Below, in pieces: positions 41,192-51,199 of a DNA stretch of 64,000 nucleotides; the first letter of the stretch is position 1; each line of letters begins with the position of its first letter. The stretch is from Hermatobates lingyangjiaoensis (Eukaryota > Arthropoda > Insecta > Hemiptera > Hermatobatidae), in contig JAPFBL010000364.1 in assembly GCA_026182355.1 (NCBI GenBank), positions 310,001 to 374,000 of the forward strand, read 5' to 3'. The notes beneath the pieces were generated by a model, which saw nothing but the letters and a program-made list of their open reading frames with translations, did not search any database and had not been told where the DNA came from. The position numbers were made by a program, and so were the translations under genes.

Positions 41192-42205
41192 TGTGTTGAC
41201 CTTTATACGCACCAAGCCCTTTCAGGCCATATCGTTTTAAAATCAAGTCAGGTTGTCTTTTACGATTTGCCCTTTAGCCGTCCCATGCACCCATGGCGAC
41301 GCCCAAGGTGGACCACGCGGAGGCGGGCAACTCGATACTATTTGCGCAACAGTAAATTTACATCGCGAAAAAACAGTTACACTGGGTACGAGTAATATTA
41401 CGGAGCAAAAGGAAGATCCCATGTAACATAAATAGGTCAGACTTAGTCAGGCTCACCTTAGTTAAACCTTAATACTATAAGCGATTTCCTGGATTCACTT
41501 ACTCTAATGCTCTCATTCTATTGATTGTGTAAATGAAATCCAGGAACACAGGGTGGTTTTCTTTTAGCAATACAATTTCATATGAGTTTGAAATGGCTGA
41601 GCCCAGTGATAATTCAATGTTATACCTTGCTCTACTGTATTTGGGGCAGGATTCGAGGATATGCTGCACCGTCTCAACCGGGTGCCCACAGACACACACT
41701 GCGCTATGTTTTAATTTGAATCTTTCAAGGTAGGACCCAAAATTTCCATGTCCTGTGAGATACTGCAGTGTTACGTGATCTAGAGTTAGGTGAGTCAAGG
41801 CCGGACGAGTATAGACCGATGGAAGAAATTTGTAGGTCCAGCGACCCACACTACCGGAGACCCATCTCTGTTGCCAAAGAGACATGGCCCATTGCCGTAG
41901 CTCTTGTTCCTTGTCTTCACTAGTCCTAGATGTGAAGTTGGTCCATATTGGTGGTAGGCCGCGTTTAAGCATGTAACGTTCCTCCCGCCACTTGACCAGG
42001 ATGTCAGTGGGCATTTGCCCAGAGATCACCTGCAATGCCATGGTGGGGGCGGTCCGATACGCCTTCAGAACTAGGACCAACGCTCGTCTTTGGCAAGATA
42101 GGAGCACCCTAGCTAAAGCCGTCTTAATGTGTGGAGCCCACAACGGAGCCCCATGTGTGATAATCCCATTAAACACTGCCATGAAAATGTTTTTACACTC
42201 CGGGA
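41192..42205 (-). mobile_element. 5'-truncated R1-clade-like non-LTR retrotransposon inserted in the minisatellite
   Basis: A non-repetitive segment of about 1.0 kb interrupts the array. Both sides carry the same 13 bp GATTTGTATAACC (41179-41191 and 42206-42218), which reads as a target-site duplication. The element lies on the minus strand: coding part to the right, a roughly 300-bp 3' UTR (41192-41498) to the left, and no poly-A tail, as in R1-type elements. The 5' part of ORF2 is missing, typical of incomplete target-primed reverse transcription. Confidence 0.8.
41499..42205 (-). pseudogene. R1-like ORF2 C-terminal fragment (post-RT region and zinc knuckle)
   Basis: The open frame continues upstream of the Met at 42182 to the truncation point (LPECKNIF). 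From that Met (227 residues): THGAPLWAPHIKTALARVLL (9-28), QRRALVLVLKAYRTAPTMAL (31-50), GRWTYKFLP, QYLTGHGNFGSYLERFKLKH (140-159), then a C-x-C-x8-H-x4-C knuckle at C163, C165, H174 and C179. These are hallmarks of ORF2 C-termini in the R1/LOA/I/Jockey group; the LTGHG-F-YL-RF block and the ETVQHIL-CP zinc motif favour R1. In intact elements ORF2 supplies endonuclease and reverse transcriptase for target-primed insertion; both domains are absent here. No stop or frameshift lies within the remaining 235 codons, so the copy is probably young. The product is not expected to be functional. Confidence 0.85.
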
Positions 42206-42545
42206 GATTTGTATAACCCCCCCCCCCCCCCCATGTAATCTCTCCATAATACTTATGTTATCATACATAATATGATTTGTATAACCCCCCCCCCCCCCAT
42301 GTAATCTCTCCATCACACTTATGTTATCATACATAATATGATTAGTATAGTCCCTCCCCAACATGTTATCCCTCCCATCATACTTATGTTATCATACATA
42401 ATATGATTTGTACCCCCCCCCCCCATGTTATCTCTCCATCATACTTATGTTATAATACATAATATGATTATAGCATAATCCCCCTCCCCTCAACATGTTA
42501 TCCCTCCCATCATACTTATATTATGTTTTCATACATAAGTAACCA
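42206..42545 (+). repeat. C-homopolymer minisatellite, continued
   Basis: Same unit as 40143-41191, about five further units with C runs up to about 17, then decaying units (TCCCTCCCCAACATG, TCCCCCTCCCCTCAACATG) to about 42535. Confidence 0.95.
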
Positions 42546-42549
42546 CCTC

Positions 42550-44870
42550 TTGAAAACTTATTTAATAAGTCAATCTTGTTGTTGTCTGTATTCGTCTTAA
42601 ATGAAGTAGCGTATTTTTTCAAGTACTCTAAATTATAAAGAATATTAATATTTTTGGGACAATAAACAGGAATGACGTAGTGGAATGGCTGAGGGGTAGG
42701 TGCTGGACGACTGAGGATGACTTCCGTCCTGTGACAGATCAACAGGTAGTCAGTCCACTCTAACCGCCGTCCTATTCAAAGCGGAAACTCTGGCTCATTT
42801 CTTATTCGAAATCCATTTCAGTTGGCGGTGAATCATATTAACAACTTTATTCCAAAAATTGGATTCCTGATTTTTGTTCACTCAACTTTCTAAGGCAGTA
42901 TTTATCAAGTTGTTTTATTACTTCTAGGAGAACCTTAGAAATAACCAAAGCTTTGGGGGACATCACTGATTTTAATAAAGAAAATTTAGTCCTGAAATTT
43001 GAAAGTAGGAAAATGATGGAAAATTAAAAGGAATAGTTTTTTTTAAAGAGAGAGAGAGTGAGAGAGAGAGAGAAAGAGAGAGATATCAGTAACAAATTAT
43101 TTTAATCCCCAAGGAAGGTAAAGATAAATTATTATCCATTGTTACCTAAAGACTAAAGATATTTACAGCAGATTAAATAGTTACAGCAGCTTACAGTAAA
43201 ATAATATCCAAACTCAATAGATTATAATCGGGATATATTATGTCTACTTATAGAAAAGTTGAGTGTAGTCCACTTCAGATTTGTTAATGGCCTTATTAAC
43301 CTAATGTTCATTATACTAGCATTTTAGTTTTATTTATTCCTATTTATGATGAGCTTGCTAAAATTTTAATTCTGAAGGACATTTGGCTATATATTTGTAT
43401 ATATTTAAGATTGGGATCGGAAGTAATGATTATCATTGAAATTCTTTCCTTATTTTCCACATATTTGTGACCTCGTGAGAAAAAAAAGTATACGACATAT
43501 GATGGTTTATTCTTAATTGTAGCTTTCTATACAATTATGATGATACATACGATCATCATATAACCTTTTAAATACACATACGATGTGAAGAAGGCCTCAG
43601 CCTCGTTTCAATGATGGCGCATTGCTGGATAACAACTTCTGTTTACAACCAACAAATGCTGAGCCGTGTTTCAAATTAATTGTTACAACATTAATGTTAA
43701 AATTGTAATGTGTTACATTTGCATAAAATAGTTATGAATTCTATCATAACAGCAATAAATAAACTCAAACATAGGAGACAAATAATTCTTTAATAATAGT
43801 ATAAATATGATTCACTGTGCTCACCATATTAATCTTCTAAGTTATATTTCTTTAAAAAAAAAAATAAAAATAAAAGTATTTTCCCAAACTTTTCAAAACA
43901 ACAAAGTTCCATTACAAGTTCAAAAACTCGCAAGTAATCAGATTCTAATGAGAATTAAAAGTTGCCACCAACTTTACCTGTCTCCAAGCCAAAGTTGTTA
44001 ATTTTTTTTCCAAACGTTGGTCTGGTAGAAATGAAATTAATTTACAGTTTAGAAAAGTTTGCCTCTTAAAGATGAAGTTAGTTCAGGCTGATATTTATAT
44101 TTCTTGCGGCATTTATTTGGTTACGCGCAAAGTTAATAATAATAATAATAAATTAATCGTGGTCTGAAGACAAATGTTTTTTCTAGTTAATAGTTCATAG
44201 ATATCACAAGTGTTTTTACGTCTGTTCGCTATCCAAGATATTATCATTTAACCGTTTTCATCCTGCTGATGAACTTCACCATTATTGCACCATATATTAA
44301 ACTGATTGTATGTTGTTGTACGATTATAACCTGTACATGATAAGTACAGATATTTGTGTTATTTATTTCAGCCTATTATACTCATAATATTTCTAGTTGG
44401 AGAAAAGTTGTGGTTTAAAATGATATATAGGCTTTTGACTTTAAAAGCACTTACATCTGACATCTGTTTTTTGAGAGTGATTTATACGGCTTATGCGTTA
44501 TTGGAAACAAGGTTTTCAAAGTGTTAGCTGAAAGGCTAATAAAAAGTATTTGTGCTTTAAGACTGTTTCAAATTTTTTTTATGAAGTTATAGTTTTTATA
44601 ATATGATTTTTGAAAATATGTCTTCTTCTGGCTCAACTTTTTTTTTACTATCTATCGCTCTTAACGTATAACTCTTTTATGTTTACATCGCTTGCCAATA
44701 GGCTCTAGATGTTCTCATGTCTGATTTCGTGTCATTCTCAATAGTGTAAATTGTCAAAGGAAGTCTTTCCCACCCTGGTTGTCATTTTGTACAGACACAC
44801 CTTCCTTCGTAGGTTTTCCGTGGGCTAAATCTCATCAATGATTTATTCAAATTACAAGGGTCTTTGGGGT
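42550..44870. other. AT-rich non-coding with a (GA)n tract
   Basis: (GA)n with interruptions at 43046-43085. No exon, RNA gene or repeat family recognised. CTGCTGATGAACTTCACC at about 44263 is not in a foldback context. Confidence 0.5.
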
Positions 44871-44879
44871 GATATCAAC

Positions 44880-45484
44880 CAGGGCTGTGGAGTCGGAGTC
44901 GGGCATATTTTCGACCTGGAGGAGTCGGAGTCAGAAGAACTCAGCCGACTCCGACTCCGACTCCTCACCTAGTTATTATTTGTGTACATGAAAATGAGAT
45001 AAAATGATAAAACATGATTAATTAGTCCAAGAAGAATTTTTTCCTTTGGAGAAGGACATTGGACATTTGATGGTAGAACACAAAATGTCTAGTTTAATAC
45101 AAAATATCTGGCCTTGTTTGTTCAGTGTTTACTTTGTTATAAGTAAATATAATATCAAACTACTTCGTTATTTAATGTCGTATTTAGATATAATATAAAT
45201 GCCTAAATAGGAGGTGTTTATTAGTCTTTCATTGCTAGCGGCCGATTCAGTCAAGGACCTTATCTATAATGAGGCTGTTCGTTCGGTTATGACCTATGGA
45301 TGCTCCGTCTGGTTTAGAGCTGCACAAAAGCTACAAAGTACTAATTCTTATTATTAGCCACCTGCCATCTGTTTTTTTATAATAAAAAGATGAGCTGGAG
45401 TCGTACTGGAGTCGGAGTCGGAGTCAGCTGATCCAAAATAGAGAAGTCGGAGTCGGCCATAATAGGTCCGACTCCAGAGCTCTG
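44880..45484. mobile_element. Non-autonomous hAT element, 605 bp, perfect 8-bp TSD
   Basis: Left end CAGGGCTGTGGAGTCGGAGT; right end CCGACTCCAGAGCTCTG, whose reverse complement CAGAGCTCTGGAGTCGG matches it with few differences. Target duplications ATATCAAC at 44872-44879 and 45485-45492 are identical. Subterminal GGAGTC hexamers are arrayed at both ends (GAGTCGGAGTCGG and its reverse). The 8-bp duplication and CAG...CTG ends are hAT hallmarks. The interior is AT-rich and encodes no transposase, so movement would depend on an enzyme in trans. Confidence 0.9.
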
Positions 45485-45494
45485 ATATCAACCC

Positions 45495-46150
45495 ATTTAT
45501 AAATTTAAATGGTTTAAAACCCGTTTTTCAGTAATTATTTCAGTATTTTCATTAATTATTCATTAATTATTTTCATTATTTATTTTATCAGTTTGGCCTT
45601 TCCCCTCTTACTATGTGCTTCACCATGTTCAGGTTAGATTGCCCAGTCCTGTACGTATTATGGTCGCTGGCCGGTGGTGATTAACTCTTTCTTCAACATG
45701 TGGCTCTGTTGGTAGGTGACAGGTCAGAAGAATGAAGTAAGCTATAAGAACTACCTCCATTTTTCAATTCCAGTATTTTCTTGTTTGTAATATCAGCCGC
45801 GAAATTGCTAACACATCTGGTTATTAACATTTTATCAACCGAACACCAAACACGTTCGGTGTCAGAGCAGGCTGCTCTGAATGTTTAGAGATTAGTTTAC
45901 CTTTGACTATTATTTTTTGATTATTACCTTTTTATTTTTATCTTAAATTATTATTTATACAACTTTATTCCAATCATCCTCATCATTATTATTTTTAAGT
46001 ATTTATTATTTATATTCCCGGATTTTTTTCAAATATTTTCCTCTTATTTTCTTCATTATTATCTTTTAAGTTTTTATTATTTTATATTTCCTAATTTTCT
46101 TCATTTTCACTTTCTATTTCTAAGCTTATTCTTAGTTAATTTTTCTTACC
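45495..46150. other. T-rich non-coding
   Basis: A stretch rich in TTATTATTTT leads into the family 8 arm at 46155. It may be the interior or 3' region of the same element; nothing coding seen. Confidence 0.4.
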
Positions 46151-46154
46151 TCAC

Positions 46155-46352
46155 TTGAACACGCGTGTGACAACACTGTTGGTCTCCAACCGTCGCTTCA
46201 CAAGTGCGCTTGGTGTCCCTATCTCAACTCTCCTGATGACGGTTCAACTGAAAATTGGAGACAGTAAGTCTGTTTGTTCCTTAGTTCTGTGTTTTTGATT
46301 CATCGTGAAACGTTTGTTATCCTTTTGGATCGTTTTCCTGTTTACAAGATAT
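46155..46352 (+). repeat. Foldback family 8, right arm
   Basis: TGGTCTCCAACCGTCGCTTC, TTGGTGTCCCTATCTCAACT, CTCCTGATGACGGTTCAACT, GAAAATTGGAGACAGTAAGT, then TTGATTCATCGTGAAACG and CCTTTTGGATCGTTTTCCTG. The same end sequence occurs at 49990-50165 and, reversed, at 16850-16890. Confidence 0.75.
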
Positions 46353-46354
46353 AT

Positions 46355-46710
46355 ATAAAATGAAAGTTTATCAGGATTCGATCGGTTCTTCGGGATCAAA
46401 ATTATAACTCTTTTTACCAACGTTTCGGTTTTTCTTCAAAACCTACTTCATAGGCCTATAATGCATCCATATTCTTCTTATATTCTCATAAAAACCTATA
46501 ATTATTATCCCAAATATATAAATATTGATAATGAATTATGTGTATGTATTAATGTATTAATAATTAATGTATTAATGTACTAATAATAATTAAACTATGA
46601 GGTTTAGTTTGAACCTGAAGAACCGGAAAAACCGAACCTGAAGAACTGACCAAGTCCTGATAAAATTTAGTTTTCTTTCTATTCCACGGTCGATACTTTT
46701 ATTAATATAT
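46355..46710. repeat. Foldback family 3, diverged palindrome
   Basis: GAAAGTTTATCAGGATTCGA, TCGGTTCTTCGGGATC, CCAACGTTTCGGTTTTTC on the left; GAACCTGAAGAACTGACCAA, GTCCTGATAAAATTTAG and TATTCCACGGTCGATACTTT on the right. Confidence 0.8.
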
Positions 46711-46734
46711 AATATATATAACTTTAAATTACAT

Positions 46735-47180
46735 AAAGAATGACACAGAAAAAAGAATAAAAGCACACTTACAGAATTCTCAGTATTTCGAACTGTTGTT
46801 CGTCATCAGGAGTAGACTAGAAGAGTGGACGAAGTGAGAGAAATCTCCCCACGTCGAAGGACGGAGCGCGAATGAAGCAATGAAGTGTCGACCGATGAGA
46901 GCAGCTCTAGCGTAAAAAAGGAACAAGGCACTAAAGGTGGGAGAGCGGAAAGGGCAATGCCAAAGTATAATTCAAATACAATAAAAAAAATTAAACATAA
47001 AAAAGAAATAAGTTAAAAATAAAAGGAATAAAATTCAAAAGTTAACGCTTCTGATTTAAAACGGGAGCTGATAGGGCCCCCAATAACCATATATGGGCCT
47101 CCTCATATGGTCATCAGTGGTCACTAGCATAACGATTAAACACTAAAGCAGTCATTAAAAGAAAGGTTATGACTGTTAAC
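46735..47180 (-). repeat. Unclassified foldback-type left arm with interior
   Basis: GCACACTTACAGAATTCTCA, GTATTTCGAACTGTTGTTCG, TCATCAGGAGTAGAC follows the general left-arm order (reverse of CTGATGA..CGAA..GTAAG). It is followed by a GC-richer body (GTCGAAGGACGGAGCGCG, GTGGGAGAGCGGAAAGGGC). No right arm seen. Confidence 0.5.
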
Positions 47181-47214
47181 ATGGATAGTTAATATATATA
47201 TAGATCCAGATTCA

Positions 47215-47343
47215 GTTGGATCTTTCGACCGCTTGTTACGGTTGAAAGATCTTAGTCTTTTTTCCCATTCCATATTGTGGTTTGATCAATGATTGCTATT
47301 TCACGTGTTTATGTGAAATCTTGTATATATATATATATATATC
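47215..47343 (+). repeat. Foldback family 1 right arm with (TA)n
   Basis: GACCGCTTGTTACGGTTGAA, AGATCTTAGTCTTTTTTCCC, ATTGTGGTTTGATCAATGAT, TTTCACGTGTTTATGTGAAA, then (TA)n. Confidence 0.85.
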
Positions 47344-47344
47344 G

Positions 47345-49400
47345 TTTGCTTCCTATCGATATTTATCTTAACTAGATGCTTTAAGCTGTGAAAAGGAAGT
47401 CATTCTTATGTTCACAAGAACATTCTTATGACTATTAAGCGTTTATGTTACTTCGACACCCTCTGTAAAAAAGAAATACTCACCCCTCCATAACCATTGA
47501 TGTGTTAATATATTATATCATAACCTAATAAATATCGGAAACATTATAAAGAATAAAACTTTATACTTTAAAATTTTTTATCTATAATTGTCAAAAATCA
47601 ACAAATTTTAGAATTGTTTCAATGAAATTCAAAAGTAATTTTTCAAAAGTCATTTTGCTTTTATAATAACTTAACCCTGATATTTGGATATCAATTTTGC
47701 TATCTTTATGGTTTGAATGTTTTGTATTTTTAGGTATTGAGATGTAGATAAGTTTTAAAAAGTCTTCCATGTAAAACTATTCAAGAGGTTATTTTATTAT
47801 AAAATTCCGACATACCGGTTAAATTGTTGATGGAGGCATCTGATCGGTTTGGCGTAGGGTTCATCTTCGAATGGGACTAATCTTACTTGGGGAATTCTGC
47901 GATATTACGGAAACCAATAAGGCCAACCTATGCCTCTTCCTATCATTAATTCTCCTTTATTTTAAATGTATTATTCTGTTTTTATTCTTTTTTGTTTAAC
48001 TTGTCGCTGCCTTATCAGTCCCTATGTCTTTTCATGTTTATTATTGGTTTGGTTATAATATATTTGATTGGTTATTGATTTGTTCATTTATTATGTTATT
48101 TCTGTTTGTATGTTTATATATTTCCAGTTATTCTATTAAATTCAATCTTAGTCTTTTTTGTCCTGTTTTTATTTACTTAGTTCGGTTCATGTCCGTGTTT
48201 ATTTAAATTATTAACCGAGTCCGAATTGTTCGTGTTATTTACGCAGTGTTTAATAAGTTCTTTAAATCATTGCTTGAAAAAGTTTTTTTTTTTTTTAAAT
48301 TGGGGAATCTATTAACAATTTAGAAGGTGTGTTGGAATTTTATAATATTATAAAACCACTGCCACCACTTGTAATACTGTATCACTTTCTTTTAGTTATA
48401 TAAAAAAATTTGTAATTTTTTTAACCTAGAATTTACCACGAAACTTTTTAAGAAAAATAGATCTTTTTCAACGCAAATTAGATGTCATTTAACCATTTAT
48501 AGTGCAAACGGACAGACAAGGTGATTTAGTTTTATAAATATAGATATGAAAAATATCTTAAATATTTAATAAAAAATCTAATATAATACAATTTACAATA
48601 TAATTTTATCAGAAATTTATAAAAAAATAGACTTTTTTGTTCGTTCAACTAATTTTAGGATTCACAACATTTCTAAATAACAAAGAAATTTAAACTGAAA
48701 TGTATACACAAACAAAGCAGACACCAATAAATTAAAAAAATTATAGACATTTTGGTTTGGGATAAAGGAATATTAAATTTGGTAAATAAATACAGAGATG
48801 ATAAGATATCGAATAGAGATATTGATTACCATGGTAGTAAGGTCTAAGCAAGCGGTAAAACCACAATAGACTTAATCAAGCTCTTAGGATCATTACTTTG
48901 TGAGGAACACAAAGGTGCTCTTCACCGATCTGGGCCTAGGGATAATATAGATATTCATCTCTATGAACTGGTCAAAAGAAAGGACATGACATTCTGTAAA
49001 AATATCAGCCATACCTTTGCAGTATAAAAGTATTGCACGTCCTTGACCTCTGACTGCGGTAACTAATGTAAAGGCTTGTAACCGCAAATATTCAATTCTC
49101 CTGTCAACTTCATTTGCTTAAGTTGCGTCAAAGTTTCGCGGGGTTATGACCGGCTACTGCTGCTTTTAGCTAGTTTTAACATGCCACAACCACATTCTTT
49201 GAAGTTTGGTAATATACATTAAGGTTACCCTAAAACAGTGCTTTTTAAACTATTTTAAGATTTTTTTAACTTTTAGATGGCTCATAGAATCTATTATATT
49301 AACTACAGTGTTTTTTATTGTTTGTTTTTTTTATTATTTTTATTGGTCTTTAGCGGGTGATAACGTCAGCCATTTACCGGCTTTTTGTTTGATTGGTGAT
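47345..49400. other. AT-rich non-coding, nothing firmly recognised
   Basis: A 64-codon minus-strand open stretch at 48893-49087 lies in a slightly GC-richer segment (48830-49140) and might be transposon debris, but no family was identified. The rest shows no signal. Confidence 0.4.
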
Positions 49401-49404
49401 TCTA

Positions 49405-49641
49405 CAGATTCTACATTGAGAGTCTTAAATTTTGCCTGACTCAACTGCATTTCGAGTAGGGATTTTAACGAGTACCTGGTATCGTACAGGCTCGGGACCG
49501 ACGGCTTACGTCCTTCTCCGAGGAAGGACGTACTCAGATTTATTCACCTCCCATGTAAATAAATCGAGGGCCAGGTGGGGATCGAATCCCAGACTACCAA
49601 CCCAGAGGCGAGTACGTTAATCACTGAACTAACCTGGCCCC
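49405..49641 (-). mobile_element. tRNA-derived SINE, best-preserved copy
   Basis: On the minus strand the head reads GGCCAGGTTAGTTCAGTGAT ... GGGATTCGATCCCCACCTGG-CC. The first seven bases (GGCCAGG) pair exactly with CCTGGCC, a preserved tRNA acceptor stem. A box (TTAGTTCAGTGA) and B box (GGATTCGATCC) are intact. The body continues TCTGAGTACGTCCTTCCTCG, GGTCCCGAGCCTGTACGATA and ends AAGACTCTCAATGTAGAATC. Length is about 237 bp, with no long A tail. Confidence 0.9.
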
Positions 49642-49989
49642 TTAACTACAGTTAATATAACAGTTATTAACTGTAGTAGTAATGTCTTACTATTGAAACG
49701 AAACATTTTTGGTAAGCTAATATATATTCAAAAAGTGGTAACTAGTATCCATTAAAACAAAAACATTTTTTTAGGAATTAATTATCCTTTGAAAAATTGG
49801 CAAGCTTAAACATCAAAAGTATATGTATATATGACTGGATTTATTTTCTATGAAGCAGTTCTTTTAGATTTGGATATGTTCTGGCAAGTGCCACTTTCTT
49901 GTCACTTGTTGCTTCTAATCTGTTTCGGAATTTTATGTTGATATCAAGTAATGTAAAACACGCTGTTTCTTACTCATAGGTGCTTGCAA

Positions 49990-50168
49990 ATGGAATCAGC
50001 ACCTTTAGAGTTAGCTTTGCAATGTTGACGTAGGGCCCTATTGGTGCCCTATCTCAACTCTCCTGATGACTTTTTCAACCGAAAGTATCTTTTCGTATCT
50101 TTATTCTGTGTCCATAGTTTACTATGAAAGTTTGTTGTCCTTTTTGGATCGTTTTCCTCTTGACAGTA
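49990..50168 (+). repeat. Foldback family 8, right arm
   Basis: TTGGTGCCCTATCTCAACTC, TCCTGATGACTTTTTCAACC, GAAAGTATC, then TGAAAGTTTGTTGTCC and TTTTTGGATCGTTTTCCTCT, ending in a short (TA) run. Confidence 0.7.
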
Positions 50169-50259
50169 TATATATTTGATATATTATATGTATTCAATAT
50201 ATTCTATACACGTAATATGTGCACATATACATTGTATATGCAAGCTTAATAGTTACAAA

Positions 50260-50460
50260 TACATTATCAACGTCCAAACAACAGCAAGAAATCAGAAACA
50301 GACTAAGATCTTTCAATCTTAACAATCTGAGTTGAGATTTCACTAGTACGAAGACCGCTTGTTACGGTTGAAAGATATTAGTATTTTTCCTGATTTTTTA
50401 CTATGTTTTAGATGTTGGTTTTAGTTTCACATGGTTATTGTGAAATCTTTTTATATACAT
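50260..50460. repeat. Foldback family 1, partial palindrome
   Basis: ATCAACGTCCAAACAACAGC, GACTAAGATCTTTCAATCTT, then AGTACGAAGACCGCTTGTTA, CGGTTGAAAGATATTAG and TTATTGTGAAATC. Confidence 0.8.
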
Positions 50461-50559
50461 TATGTATATGTAAATATGTTATATACATATATATAATATG
50501 AATAATAATCAAAATAACATTTGATGTAATAGATGGATTAATTTACCACAATGAATCTA

Positions 50560-50720
50560 ATTTGGAAACAATGCTCTAAGGCCTTTCGTCAACACATCGT
50601 CAGAGACCAAGTGAACTAAAAAATAATTAATACTTGTTAACCTGGTTGATTGAAATTTCTAGAGTTGTTGGTAACCCTGAATGTGTTTAATGATGAAGAC
50701 GTCTTCATCTGTTTAATTAT
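50560..50720 (-). repeat. Foldback family 6, left arm
   Basis: ACAATGCTCTAAGGCCTTTC, GTCAACACATCGTCAGAGAC, TTGTTAACCTGGTTGATTGA match the left arm at 29910-30005. The right arm is not present. Confidence 0.8.
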
Positions 50721-50924
50721 TCCGCTAATGATAACTTCATCCAATTTATAGAGTCGTAGGCTATTGTTCATTAATTTCTCATAAAAGTTCTTTATGAGTA
50801 CACTTTCCACAATATTTCTTCTTCTTTCCGAAGGCACAAATATTAATTCATTTACTTCATTCTAGTTAATGTATTTAACTGTAGAAATGGAACAAAGTAC
50901 TAGTTATATAATTTTGATTATCAT

Positions 50925-51050
50925 AATTGGTGCTTCAACTCATATAAGCAAATTTATTTCTCTAAAATAAATAAGTGGTAAACTATATTTAGCGTGTACA
51001 TCTCTCTCAATTAGAAATAAAGCGATGATTATACAGTTCTCTCCATTTCC
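50925..51050 (+). repeat. Dispersed repeat pair member (partner 52970-53095)
   Basis: Shares TTTTGATTATCATAA, GCTTCAACT, ATAAGCAAATTTATTT, CTAAA and GTGGTAAA...TTTAGCGTG in order with 52970-53095. Origin unknown. Confidence 0.7.
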
Positions 51051-51138
51051 TTGTTTAATAAATCAAACAGGAAAAAATAAAAAGGTAAATTAAAAAATTG
51101 GACTTGGTAACAAACCCAAATAACTAACAATTTTAACT

Positions 51139-51194
51139 GAGTGGCCTTTTCGTAGTCCCCTAGGGGACCACAAAGCCCAGTGTGAGAACCACTG
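51139..51194 (-). mobile_element. hAT-type terminal fragment
   Basis: Read in reverse it begins CAGTGGTTCTCACACTGGGC then TTTGTGGTCCCCTAGGGG, the style of many hAT termini. Only this end was found, so no target duplication could be tested. Confidence 0.5.
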
Positions 51195-51199
51195 TAGCA

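Noticed and set aside
40143..42545. CRISPR-like repeat-spacer layout
   Set aside because: Eukaryotic context, repeats and intervals are both conserved, and the unit carries homopolymers; it is a minisatellite.
48893..49087. 64-codon minus-strand frame
   Set aside because: Slightly GC-richer surroundings but no domain or motif could be named.
49570..49641. A functional tRNA gene at the SINE head
   Set aside because: The acceptor stem and T-arm are tRNA-like, but the anticodon arm is irregular and the sequence continues into the SINE body shared by other copies.
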